Shown here: in pieces, positions 24,697-36,949 of the stretch
How positions within the stretch are numbered: position 1 is the first letter of the stretch
Layout: the number at the start of each line of letters is the position of its first letter
Assembly: GCA_002197995.1 (NCBI GenBank)
Contig: NGZR01000002.1
Location: forward strand, 6,758,001 to 6,822,000
Direction: 5' to 3'
Origin: Gaeumannomyces sp. JS-464
Taxonomy: Eukaryota; Ascomycota; Sordariomycetes; Magnaporthales; Magnaporthaceae
Length of the DNA: 64,000 nucleotides
The notes under the pieces: generated by a model
The model's input: the letters and a program-made list of their open reading frames with translations, nothing else
Databases searched by the model: none
Told to the model about the DNA's origin: nothing
Position numbers and translations under genes: made by a program

Positions 24697-27600
24697 TTGG
24701 ATGCGTGAGTGGTCACGCAGACGGTGCAGCCAGCTCCTTCTCGAGTCTCGTTCCTTCCACACCCACCCTGGACGCCATCATCTACCTGGGTGTTTTGGAT
24801 GGAACGTGCATCTCTGCCGTATTCTTCCACATCAACGCCCTTGGCTTGCTGGTAGGCGGCAATTTTACGTGCGGATTACGGCACACACACACACACACAC
24901 TGGGACTGGGAGGACAGCATCGGCCGTCCTCTTACCGAACTCCTCCTCCAGTCTGGGCGGAGTCAGAACAGCTGCAAGCATCCAGGTAGGGCGGTAGCGG
25001 GGGAGGAGGGTGACAGGGGCTGGACTTGACTGGCATCATGACTAGACTAGACTGTAGCTACATACTGACTGCCACACTGCCCGCCCGCCTCGAGAGTCGG
25101 TGGCCATGGATGATGGAGGGGAAAGGGAAAATGGGAGGGGGGGAGTGAGGGCCTGCATCCTCTCCTCCCTTCGGGGCCATGTCGTTGCTTTTGCTTGTAT
25201 CGCGACGGCCTGATTGGCCGGCCGGCTGATGAATCCTCCCGCCTTACTTTTGGAGCTCTGGCCAACCGGCAGGCGAGGAAAGGGCAGGGATTGTGGGGGT
25301 GGTGGTGGTGTGGAGGACGTGAAAAGTGGGGCAACGACCTTGGTTGGGCATGCAGCCCAGCTTTTTCCTGCCTGCATATGGCTGCAACCCACACGGGGCA
25401 TCACGGCCAGTCATGGTGTTTTTTTTTTTTTCTGGGCAGGGCAGCAAAAGTGGTGGGGTGTGCCCTGGGGGAGGGAGAGGGCGGGCCCCGCGGGCGCAGA
25501 GAGAACGCAGCGAGGGAATCACAGAGGCGACGGACCTTGGCTGGCTGTCACTTTGGAGGGGTCCATTGGGCCTGCCCGCCCCGAAACAAAAAAGAAGTCG
25601 AACAGAAGAAAGGGGATCGGCGGTTCCAGTGCTTCCCATGTGGCCCCGGAGCAAACGTCGTCAGCCCAGCTGGGAGGAGGAAAAAAAGACGGCTCGCTCG
25701 TGCCAGCCCTGGTTCAGTGTTCAGCTAACCACTTCATGCTGGGCCGCTGGAGGACTCCGCTTGGGTTGCTTTTTCCCCTTTTCTTACTTTTTTTTTTTTT
25801 GCTCGCCTTCTTACTCTCCACATCTTTTTACTTGTTCGGCTTGGTTGACCGGGCGGACAAGTACCGACCCCGGCCCAGTTTGGGTACCGACCAGCCAGTT
25901 TACCAAGATGTGCCTACTTTGGGTCGACAGGCTAGGTACCGGAGAATCAAAGAGTCAGAGTCAGCACCCAAAAAGCTGCGCGCGCCGGGCTGGCGCGTCG
26001 CCGTCGATAGTGGGTGGATAGCACGGCACGAGGGTGATTTGCTTTGATTTCTTCCACATTTCTCACTGCTTGCATTCATTCCCCGCCCGCCGCCGCCTCT
26101 ATTGGGTGTACCATGTACCGTGTGCATCTCACTGCAGGCAAAAGGGCTTGGCTGATTGATGATGATGTGTGATGATGATGGGTGACGGTGATCAGTCTCT
26201 CTGCGCGGTGCCACAGGAGCGCGCCGACCAAGAAGGTGGCAGGCAGAGCCCGGTGACCCGATTGGCGACGCACGACAGAAGCAAGGGATGTGGGAGCTTG
26301 GGCCACCATGGCCAGGCGGTCGGGTGATGAATGGGGAAACAAAAAGAAATTGGGAACGAAACAAAAAAAGAGGTCCACGCTATGCCCGATCCGTCATGGT
26401 GCAGGGCCTAGCGCGCAGCCTGGTCGACTGGGCACAGCATGAAGGAACGAAAGAGAAGGCACGAAGAAGCAGAAGGCGGTGGGGCTGGGAGACTGTTGAC
26501 TGCTGCTCGGACTGGAAGGCACGACGCGGGTTGCTATCACGACCATGTCAGGCAACGCGTTCCTTGGGCGACCTCCCGCAGTTTGCTCCACCCGCAAACC
26601 AGTCAGTGCAAAACCAGTCGTCTCTCCACTCCAGACCACTCAGCAGCCGCTCGTGATTCCATGGCCCGGGGCTACTGCAGCCAGCCAGCTTGCAGCTCTC
26701 GTTTTCCACCTGCAGGCAAGAACCAGCCCATCACCGTCCAAGAAAAAAATACCTCTCGGGCGCACGCGGCGCTCTCCACTCACGGCTGCCCGATTGCCAT
26801 TCCTCCTGCTGCAGACCTGGGCCGCTTCCTCTCTCTCCCACGCTTGGCCCACTGCGGACTAGCTTGGCCGCGACGAAGGGAGTCGTGATGCAAGGTGCAA
26901 GGGAAAAATGCAACCCAAGCCAAGCACAGGACGTGTCACGTTCGGCGCCGGCGGCGGCGCCAGGAGAGAGGAAAAGGATGGAAGAGTCTAGCTCGCTCGC
27001 TGCCGTGTGCCTGGTTCGTCAGGCGTCCCTTTTCCGCTCGATCCTTGCCAGGAAGGGCAAAGAAGGGAACCTGAGGGAAGCGGCCGCGCCATCTCAGCTT
27101 GCCCTCCGCAGCCGGCATTCTCTCCTACCCAACCTGGCCGCAGCCATCCGGAGCCCTCGCAGGGGAGGGGCCCGTGGGGCCCTGGTGGGTGCCAGTAGCG
27201 CCCTGTCCTGCAGCAGGGAAACGCGATCCCCTCCAACCTCGTTTCCCTTGCCACCACCTCTGGCTGATATTCGCGCCCGCAGCATTCCTCACACTACCGC
27301 CATCGTCATATCTAACCCTTCCCCTACCCGTCCACTCAGAGCGCAGCGTTCCTGTCGCGCCATGGGAATCCTTGGCAGCCTACGCCAGCCATCTGCTTTG
27401 CCCATCTCCACCTATCTCCCTCCTCCGGGCCTTCCTCCTATCGTGAAGTTCCTGTCCCTAGCCCCACATTGGCGGCTGCCTCCCCGCCTCCACCAGGCTG
27501 ATGAAGCAGCAGTCTCTGGCATAACGGCACCATACCTGGCGGTGAGGGTTGGGAAACCACCAGCCTCGGGGCCCGATTGGTCCGACGGATCTGCGGCCGT

Positions 27601-29540
27601 CCGAGGTCTGTGTGCTGCCACTTGGAGCCTGGGGCAAAGAACCTGGTCCAGATATCCGACGATCTGCCCGCCAAAGGCAAGTGCTTGCATGACGGAAGAC
27701 CTTGATGTGACCCAGCGTCCCAGCAAGTCAGACGCGAGGGAGGCGGCTTGGTTGGTTGCCCGGCTTGGTCAGCTTGGGTGCAGGAGTCTTACACCTGTGC
27801 TTGCCTGGTCCTAGCTGCAGCCCGTCTGTGGTCGGCACTTTAGAACTTGATAGGGTGGCCGACTGCCGAGGCAGTAGCCAACATCCTCTTCAAGACATGC
27901 ATGGTGGGAGCCTGGTGTTTTGTCCTTCGCGCGACTCGATCAACGACAGACGCCACAGGCAGGACCCGGCCGAACAAAAAAATAAGCCCATATCAGACGA
28001 CGGGCTACCAGTGAAACATGACGCCTAGACTATGCCGTCGGGATAGGATACCCATCCACGCCTGTGAACTAAGGTTCACTTGTGGGAGAAGGGGAAACGG
28101 GCTGCTCAAGGGCAACCGCGGCCTGGCGCCATCCTTCCCCGGAGGACGAGTAGGGGGCGTGGGCTAAACTCACGGAAGCTTCCTGGAGGATCAGCCTGGG
28201 AAGAAGGCTGATCTTGTGTTGAACCTACGCACGGGCATCAGGCTTCGCGAGCGTCATCTCTCGTCAAGAATAGATGGGTTGACTCTCCCGTCCGTTTCGT
28301 TGACATGTGACACAACAGCCAGGCCTTGGGCAGGCTTTCTGTGCCGCCAGACGGCAGGCAGCCAACCGCCAAGGACATTCGGTTTCCGCGCCGCGCCAGT
28401 CTGTGCGAGACGCTTCTCCGAGCCCGTTCAGCAGAACAGAGTAAGCACGGAAGAAGCCAAGGGCGGGCGCGGCCCAGTCGCAGAACCAACCGACTGCTTA
28501 CTACACCACCACTCTCTATTTTCTCCTCTTGGGAGTTGCTTTTTTTGATTTCGCCACGAAAACCTTCCGACCCATGCGGAAACACATTTGCGTTACCACC
28601 CGCCACCCTAGTCGAACGGCTCTAACGCGGTCCGGCTTATGGTGGCCGGGTGGCCCAGGCCAGGCCAAATGCCCTGCCACCAGGAGGCGTAATGGCGGTG
28701 TGAAGGACGAGCCGGCCACATCCTGACAGCAAAAAGCAAAGATGGCTAGATGCCTCTTGGCCACTCAATGCGCCTCTCCCACAGTGGGACCTCCCACTTT
28801 TCCCCCCGCCACCGGCACTACCTTAGCGACAGCATGTGCGCCAAGAGGAACAAGAAAAGGGGCGCTGCACTGTGGTGGACTGCAGGTGTCTACTGGAAGG
28901 GTCCAGACCCGACCAACCACCCGGCCGCCGTCCAAGTCCCGGAACACGTCTCCGTTGCGTGGGTGGTGGTCCGCATAAACACCGGGACTGGGCTGGCCAC
29001 CAGGGAGGCGGTGGCCCCGAGTAGAGCCCGATGGCCGCCCATCGCATCCTTGCTGGGGCGCTACGCATACGGGAGCCTACTGAGAATACGCCGTGTGGGC
29101 TGGCAGGTTCCGCGTTGAGAGTCCGGATTGAGCATATTGCAGCATGCGGAGCAACCACGGAGATGGCGCCTTGTCATGCGAGCATGGGCCAATCTCTCTA
29201 CTTGCTGCCTATCCTCAACTGGAGGCGGTGACAGGACAGCCACTGGCATACAGGGCGTCTGAGACAACTATCAATCCGAGCCGCAGGTGATTGAGGGAGG
29301 TGATTGAGAGGATGCAGCCAACAGTCGGTTAGCCATCTGATATGCGGCGGATCCTTTTTTCGACCCTGAGACTCAGTATTTTTCGCGACAGATCGTTGCG
29401 GGCGGGGCGGACCCTGCCTTGCAAGGCCTTCTTTTTACTTTGCCCGATTCATCTTGACCTCGTCCAAGGCCCTCCTAGTGCTCCCTCCCAGCCCTCGGTT
29501 TGGGTTTCATATGCGATCTCCCAAGAGCGATGCGAGCCTT

Positions 29541-29544
<4 letters not shown>

Positions 29545-29585
<41 letters not shown>
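29545..29585. repeat. Poly(T) tract, 41 bases
   Basis: The longest homopolymer in the window, uninterrupted, in GC-rich gene-free DNA. Confidence 0.95.
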
Positions 29586-29586
<1 letters not shown>

Positions 29587-32346
29587 ACCGGCCTCGGCGG
29601 TTAGTGCTCCGAATTAGCAACTTGACGTCACCTTCGTCGAGTTGATCCGATTGATTGGGCTTTCTAGAAAGAGACGATGACGAATCCGGGCTTTAGTTTC
29701 GCAGCCGAACTGTGTTTTTGGGTGGAGCAGCAGCTAGGCACTCGCACTCTACCTCTGGTCCGGACGCGGCGCTCTCCAGATAGGGCTGGAACCCAATCGT
29801 CTCAAGTTTTCCTCTTTTTCTCTCCGAGCTGGGCTGTAGCCGGCCCACTTGGAAATTGCACGGACAGGCGTGAACGAGCGAGAGGCTGGCTGGGAGGCAC
29901 CGCGTGGAGGTTGGTGGCTCGGCTCTACTCAGCGTCGTCCCGCGATTTGCTGCATGCAACGAGCGGACTGCGAGACCGCCACGCGCCGCCCCCGAGGCTC
30001 CTCCTTCTGCGGACCAAAGACAACGGCGTGCCCACAAGGCAAGGCTGCGTGGGCGGTTCTGATTCGCCGCAACATCTGGAGGACCAGGGCTGGAATCTGC
30101 GAGGCGCAGGGCGGACTGCTTTCTCTGGTGTGATAGTGATGTGCGAGCTGCCGCAGGCCGTACGAATCACACCTGCCGCTCCCACAGGCAGCCACGAGCA
30201 CGTGCGTGGGTTACTGTGGGCGGCGTCTCTCGATTTTGTGCTCCACCATCTCGGCCCTTCTCGTCCTCTCCAATCTTTGTGTGGCGTGCTCTGCTGGCTC
30301 TGTGGCTGGCTTGGGCGCATGAAAGTGAGGCCACTTTCGGTGGTTGGAAGACGCCAAAGCTGCCTCTTGCGCAGGGAGTGTTTGAGGCGCATGTCTGTGC
30401 GCCATGCGTTGTCTGTGGCCTACGCGCACGAACCAGGCACTCGCGGCGCCGACGGCGTGGTTCACGCAATCGTGGGGGTGCCAGGGGCTGAGTCGGGCCG
30501 GGGGCTGGGAGAGAAGAACGGACTCGGCTTGGGGCCCGAAGGACCGACTCTCCACTTTCTCTTGACGGGGCGAGAAAGCGGCAGCCGAGTTATGCCACTG
30601 GGAGGCTTTGTCATTTCTAGAGAGATTGACTCTGGCGCCTGTTTTTTAAGGTTTGTCTGCCGCAAATGGCATCCGACTATGCCGTCAGAGTGCGAGCAGG
30701 GAACCCTGATGGCAGGCCTCCCCGGCCCGCGTCTGTTTCCCGCCCAAGAACTTCCCGGGGGATCAGCAGGCCGGGAGATGCTAAATGTCTGGGGAAACAG
30801 TAAAGGAAAAAAACACTCCGAAGGGAAAGGAGAGAGATCGAGTCAGTGAGGTGGTCGAAGCGACACCGAGATTATCCCGCCTTCGGTTGTCTCAGCACAC
30901 GACGGTGGACGACGGTGGGCTTTGGTTGGCGGGCTGGCTGGCGTCAGCTCCTGTCGCTGTCGTCGTCGTCGTCCGTCCGTCTCGTGTTGCAGCTGGGTGT
31001 CTACCCAAATTATCTGCTCACCATACTGACGCGCTCTTGGCGCAGGCTCTCGTCTATTTTCTTTTCTTGGGACGGAAACTGTTGCCTTAGCATAGCGCGG
31101 CATGCACGTCGGCGGCCGCCCCCTCCCATTTTGGAAACGCGCGCACTGACATTGGAATAATCTATGCGTGCGGGAACCAACGGGGGGACACGACACAGAC
31201 GTCCGTGGGCATGGAGTGCCGCAGCAGCAGCAGGAAGGAGAGGCGGTGCTCCTTTTTCGCTCTCGCGAAGAGGGATGTGTGACGCGCCGAAGAGGAGCGC
31301 ACGTCTAAACGCACTAGAACTAGCAGCACGGCATTAAACCGCATTCTGAGCATGTCTCGACGGCGTGCGTGACGAAACGTGGATTGTCCGTCCCTTCGTG
31401 TCGCGCCCGCGCCCGGTTTCTCTCTCTGTTCCTCTCATGCACGTCCATGCGTCATGCTGGATCCGACTTGACTCCCTCATCCTTTTCTCCATCTATTTTT
31501 TTTTTCCGTTGACGAACTGCCGTACGAAGCAAGACAGCATCTTCATGACAAAGAAGAGGAAGGAAAAGCAGGCCAGTCCATGGGAAACCATGATAGGGAT
31601 GGGAATGGGAAAAATTGGGATGGGATGATATAGTACGCGGGTCCGATCTCCGAGGCGGCCTTCTGCGATTCGCCCAGCGGAGAAGATGGTAGATAAAGAC
31701 GGGCGAGGCGAAGCGAGGCTGCCTTGTCTGGAGGAGGCAAACTCCGCCGAACGAGGACGGCCGGACCGGCTCGCCTGGCCAGCAGGGACACCGTGGGCAC
31801 GCACATATGCACTGGTGACTAGGGGGAGTGCTTTGCAAATACGAACTGCTGGGTTCGGCCTCTCTCTTTGATGATGGTTTCGGATGGGCTGGGGGGTGAC
31901 GGGGCGGATAGACATACATAGTTTACTTAGATCATCCGACCTGAACCTCCCTGCTCCTTGTTTGTCCTTCCTTTACCTCACAAACCAAGCCGGGGCAGGC
32001 TAGGGCTAGCCCGCGCCATAAACATCGACCGTCTTTGCCGAATAAGCCGGGGCGAGCGAGACAGGCCCATAAGGCTATGCAGGACTGACAGCTGCTGCTT
32101 TTGGTGTGCGTGTGTGTATGACCAACCACAGAACCAACATTTTTGACTTGTTATTAGTTGATTGTTGTTGTGACTGCTCGGTCCGGCCGGCCTCCCTGGA
32201 CCACATATTCCCGATCTATCTACCGTGCATATTGGGAGCGATGGGAATAACCAGGCTTTCACCGGGGCGGCTAGCGCAGATCCACATATGGACTCACAGC
32301 TTATTATTCATCCCATCAGCTCGATAAGCCTCGAAAAGGAAAAAGG

Positions 32347-32370
32347 GAGAGAGAGAGAGAGAGAGAGAGA
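32347..32370. repeat. (GA)12 microsatellite
   Basis: Twelve perfect GA units, about 860 bp downstream of the stop codon of the minus-strand gene ending at 33226. Confidence 0.9.
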
Positions 32371-33225
32371 GGAGTCGACGTAGCGGCTATCGCCAGGCCG
32401 GGGCGTGTCCGCAGCCAGAGATGAGCGAGCTCCTTTGGTCCCCTGACCCCTGGAGGAGGGGGGAAAATACACTGTATGGAGAAGGCGAGGCCGAGATGAG
32501 TCGAGGGTTGGCCCCCGGGCGGCTGCTGGCGGGCTTGTCATCGATCGAGGTCCGTTCATAAAGAGAGAGCGAATGTGTGGGTGCGCGTTAGGCTGCCGGG
32601 TCAGGCGTCCCGGGACGGCTGGGGACTGTTCGGCGGACACGGGGATGAGGTTGCTTAGCCCGTCGGGACCCGCGGGTTGCCTACTGCACGGGGCCTTCGG
32701 TCCGGGGCTCGGGGAACCCGTGAGCCGGCCGAACATAACAGTACGGGCCGGGGGAGGCCAAGGTCGATGAGCACGTGCGTCTTGAGGACGGATGACGTGG
32801 AGCGAGCCGGGAGGGGTTGGAAGATGTGAGTGTCACAAGTCAATCAAGCCTTTTGGGTAAATCGCTATACTAGGAAAAAGAAAGGAAAAGTAGTGGTTCA
32901 CATGGTTGGTGTAGACCGGATGAGAAAGGGGGCAAGCCTCCTTCCTCGCCCCTGAGTCTGATCGCGTCGGTTCGTGGCTTCATCCACGCTGCTCCTTTTC
33001 TCCCGCGCCTCCTGGATGCTCTCTTGCACCACCACCATCAGCAACGCCGCCATGGCGCCTCACAGCCCTTCCGACACCCTCCACTTCTTCCCCGTGTTGC
33101 CCTGACTGACCGCGCCCTTGCGGCGGCAACTTCGGCCATGCCATTACCCGTCACCACCCACAAACTCAACGGCCGACCCCTTCCACCGCACGCCTCCTTC
33201 CCCCATACCCTGACTCCCCTCCCGC

Positions 33226-33954
33226 TCACATCTTGCCAGGCTTCAGCGGCGCCCCCGACGTGGCGGGGTCCGGCTTCATCGGGCCGCCCGGGGTGGTCGG
33301 GTCCGGGACGATGGGCCCGGTCTGGATGCCGCAGACGCCCTGGATGAGCTGGGCCCAGATGCGGGCCCTCTCCCATGGCGGGAACGACAGCAGGAACTCC
33401 TGCAGCTCCTTTGCGTACTTTTCCAGGTCCACCAGGCAGGGGCTGCCGGGCTTGCTCTGCCTCTTCTCGGTAGCGGCGGCGCCGTCTCGCTTCCTGCCGG
33501 GCACCAGCACCGTCGAGCCGCCCGACGGCGGGACGATCTCGATGACGCCCGACGTCTTCTCGATGAAGTACTGCAGCGCCTCGATGCGCTTCTTGTCGGC
33601 GCGCGACGGGTTCTTCTTGGCCTGCAGCGCCTGCAGCTCCAGCTGCGCCTGCTTGATGGCGGCCTTGAGGTCGGCGTTCTTGTCGTCGGCGGGCAGGTCC
33701 AGGTGGATGTCGTCCCGCCGGGCCTTGGTGGTGGTGGATGGCTTGATGGGGCCGATGATGACGCAGTAGCCCGTCTGCTCCCAGATCAGCTGGTTGCAGC
33801 CGTCGCCCGGCTTGGACGGGTTCATGCCGCCGCTGCCGGCGCCCGGGTCGCCGATCGTGATGATGCCGCCCTTTTGCCGCGACTCGATGGGCTGCTCCGT
33901 CGGGGCCGCGACGGCCAGGCCGAGCAGGGCGAGGGAGAGGGCGGTGCCGCGCAT
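33226..33954 (-). CDS. Secreted protein with dibasic (KEX2-type) sites, unknown function
   Basis: A single-exon frame of 242 residues. Residues 1-17 form a clear signal peptide (short basic start, Leu/Ala core, AVAA before PTEQ). Dibasic sites occur at 79-80 (RR), 154-156 (RKR) and 164-165 (KR), so Golgi KEX2-type processing into fragments is plausible. Residues about 88-135 are Lys/Glu/Gln/Ala-rich and likely helical or coiled. Four cysteines (53, 64, 173, 208) could form two disulfides. The last 30 residues are Pro/Gly-rich with two KPDP/KPG-like units. I do not recognise the family. The fragments between dibasic sites are not repeats of each other, so it does not look like a repeat-type peptide precursor. 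The frame is open without any needed correction, unlike its neighbours. A good TATA element lies about 85 bp upstream. Confidence 0.72.
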   Translation of the reverse strand: MRGTALSLALLGLAVAAPTEQPIESRQKGGIITIGDPGAGSGGMNPSKPGDGCNQLIWEQTGYCVIIGPIKPSTTTKARRDDIHLDLPADDKNADLKAAIKQAQLELQALQAKKNPSRADKKRIEALQYFIEKTSGVIEIVPPSGGSTVLVPGRKRDGAAATEKRQSKPGSPCLVDLEKYAKELQEFLLSFPPWERARIWAQLIQGVCGIQTGPIVPDPTTPGGPMKPDPATSGAPLKPGKM

Positions 33955-36949
33955 GATGGGCTGTCCTTCTCGGCTGGCTTGGACTGGCGGGTTGTGTGGT
34001 TCTGGGTGCGGTGGAAGGGGGAGGGTGCGGGTGTGTTTATATATGTGTGAATACGCACAGAGAGACTGGAGAAGGAGCGAGGCTTCCTGATGTGAGGAGC
34101 ACTTTGTAGCAGGTGTCGTCTTTTGACCTGATATCTTGAATAGGTCGAGAGGGTAGGTCGACTCTTGCCGTCAATGACGTCCCTGGGGGATATTTATAGA
34201 AAAAGAGGCCTATACAGCGTAGAGTAGTTCATATAGCAACTTATGATACCCGCCCATCGCCTTTCAGGCCCCAGCTTCTCGCTTTGCGCATCTTCGCCGC
34301 GGCCGGCGCCACTGTTGTTGCGCCCTATCGGACCGTGATGCTTTGCCTCCCACACTGCTCGGTCGATATTGACCATCCAAAAGCCTGCCAAGTGTGGCGC
34401 GCGTTGTGTGGATAACAGGGACGCAATGTCGAATGGGAAAGCCGCGAACATAGCGTTGCACCCGTTTGCAAGGGCTAGTGGCGACGACAAGAGACAGCGT
34501 GGGTTCTGTTTGGACCGTTCGTGTTCAAAAGCTGGGCCAGGCTCATTTGGTAATTAATATCGAGATAAATGAGGGGACCTGAAAGCGATCCGGAAGCACA
34601 GAATCACTGGATATAGCCGTCGCATGGCGGGTTCTGCTGCGACGGGTGCGGCACTTTATCCGGGCCGGCCGAGGTGGCCGGTTCCTGTCGAAAGGCCATC
34701 AAGTCCTTTTGTCCCTTTTTCCTAGGGTTCGCTTGGTACTGCTGCGGCGATTCTCTGGGAAGTGAGCTGGAGGATAGAGCCGGCGAGCGTTGTGAGATTC
34801 AAAAACAATTAACCAGAAGTTTTCTCTTTGGGAACAAAAGGGGTCTCTATCAGCCGTTATCGCCGACCTTCTCTCAGCGTTGAGCACATGCGGCCTGGCG
34901 CATGCCGTCGCCAAACCGAGGTTACATTCCGTCAATATTATCCTGCTTTAGTGCGCAGGGCCCTGTCGGCGGACAAAACAGGAGAGAGTTGGAGAGCTGT
35001 CAAGGGCCCCTTTTGGGATTTGGCCTTTCCAGTGGACCGAGCATATGAAGGCGAGCGCTACTCCACTTGGACGGGAGACGTGAGCCCGAGACCAAGGTCG
35101 AGGAGCGGTCTGGGTGCCTGCGGTGATAGCCTGATTCCCTGGGACTGGAAAGCGCCGACCACAAAACACTCTCGGCCGGATTCCTATTTTTAAACTTGAC
35201 AATGGCAAGATGCAATGCATCTTGCCTGCTGTGTGGGAACGAGCCCAGCATCACATCTCGAGGTCAGTCCTGTCGATGTGAACTAGCTATTTGGAGTTTG
35301 CGGAGCCACTGACCCTTGCTTTCTTGCTTGCATCAGGGGTTCTGTGCCGGTTATGCGACCAGGCCGAGCAGCTTCGGGCACCCGCAGCCTCTATTCCGTC
35401 TTTCGAGTAGCCGGCGCCGCCAACGTCTACAAGCCTCAGGTTTCCGGACGTGAGTCAACGTCGTCCTTGCAACAAGAACATAGAAATAAAGAAAAATGGA
35501 AAGTCGCCCTGTATGTCCCGTGATGACCCGAGCCGCCACCTGGCAGCTTAGATGATCCGTCGCCGCTCCTTCCCGGTGGCGAGAGGGGCGGAAATGGGCG
35601 GGGGGAAAGCGGCCGGTGAGGCTCGGGCTGCAGAACTGCCAGTATAGAGACCAAGGGTAGAAACGCTGGGCGTCTAGATGAAGTATCGATATTGCGGGCG
35701 GGCGGGCTGTAGTCTTTGTTCGACCACACCTGAGCTTTTCCAAGAATAGAAACCGACCAGAACCAGGAATCGCTTTCCGTCGGCTCTGGGGCTTGTCTCG
35801 ACACTATAAGATAGATGAATGGCCATGTCCGGCGCATGCACTTTCCCACCGTCGTCACAACTCGAGCCAGGGATGAGAAGACGCCGGGCCCGGGCCTGGA
35901 TGCTTCTCTTTGGGCGCATCTGCAGACCCCCCTGGCCCTTCGACTCTGCGGGGGCCGTGGAGCGCTGGGAATGAGAGAGCTGAGAGAGCGTTCTCGGGAT
36001 CGACGATGTCACGTCGCTGTATAGCCTGTCGATATTAGCCTTTACGACTTGACAGGGCATGGCATGCCATTACCCTGGATAGAAACACGAACAAGGGTTT
36101 GCGCGGCATCGAGGTATCGAAGGATTGCAGGCCAACATTCTCGCCGTCTGTTTCCTTCTCAGCTGGCGCTGTGAATCCGTTCAACGACCGGCGAAGACCG
36201 GATATGGGAGGGCAAGATGGGATCGCCGACTGCGCAATCTCGGGCACCCTGCCGCCGCCCCAGGCTGGGAGGGGAAATGCGGGCACGAAGGGGCAACGAA
36301 AGAGCGAGTTGTGGATATAGCGCTTGTCCTACTCTGAATAATGCAAGAAGGTAGAAAAAAAAATACAAATCTCTGATCGAGACGAAGCTGATTGGCCAGG
36401 GAACGGTTCAAGAATATTCTGTTTTCCCCCCTTCTTTTCGAGGGGAGTGAGTGAGGAAATAGTAAGAGTAAAGAGTGTCGTGAGAGGACCGTGCAACTTC
36501 CTGACGTCACACAGCATTCCTGAGGGGTCTCGTGGCTGGCAAAGGCGTCGTTCGTAGAGGAAATAGAACTCAAGCCTAGCCGCGCTGCGCCGCGCGCCAT
36601 CAGCTGGCCAACGGAGAGTTTTGCCAGCCACCGAAGCTGCAAAAGGGGGACTCGCGATTCGTTCAAGAGAAATGCGCTGATGGCGAGGCTGTCTGTCGGC
36701 CTGTATTTGGAATCCCATGGTACTTTTATTCATAAACCAGCCAGAGACTGCCCGTGCCTTCCGGCCCAGTGAGACTGGATGCTACAGACTGGAGAAGCAT
36801 AAATGCGGTATATTCTCCTTCGCGCTGAACCATTTAACGCCAGAAACCCAATTCCGTAAACGCCACGCCAAAAGAAATGCAGCCCTATTTTCACAAAGAG
36901 CGAGTAAAAGACTAGTCCCGTCGAGCGAGAGCCTGTATGTTCTCAGTTC
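33955..36949. other. Intergenic region between the two minus-strand surface/secreted genes
   Basis: About 3 kb. The part next to 33955 is the promoter of the secreted-protein gene, and the part next to 36949 should hold the 3' end of the GPI-protein transcript. No protein-like frame was recognised between them. Confidence 0.5.
34036..34043 (-). promoter_or_regulatory. TATA box of the secreted-protein gene
   Basis: The minus strand reads TATATAAA here, about 85 bp before the ATG at 33954, a normal spacing for a fungal TATA element. Confidence 0.5.

Larger units (their letters stand above)
22976..33225. other. Second long gene-free GC-rich region
   Basis: About 10 kb. The first kilobase is T-rich and A-rich and is likely the 3' untranslated region and terminator of the Ran1-type kinase. 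The rest carries long open frames on both strands without codon bias, domains or conserved-looking motifs, so I treat them as chance frames in GC-rich DNA. Simple repeats are listed separately. Confidence 0.5.

Noticed and set aside
26690..27814. 374-codon plus-strand open frame
   Set aside because: Low-complexity Pro/Arg/Ser translation with no motif; several other frames are equally open.
29677..30849. 390-codon plus-strand open frame
   Set aside because: Arg/Gly/Pro-rich translation without domain or codon bias, with overlapping frames open on both strands; typical chance frame in GC-rich DNA.
33226..33954. Repeat-type peptide precursor (dikaritin or pheromone-like)
   Set aside because: The segments between dibasic sites share no repeated core, and no CaaX box or neighbouring processing enzyme is seen.
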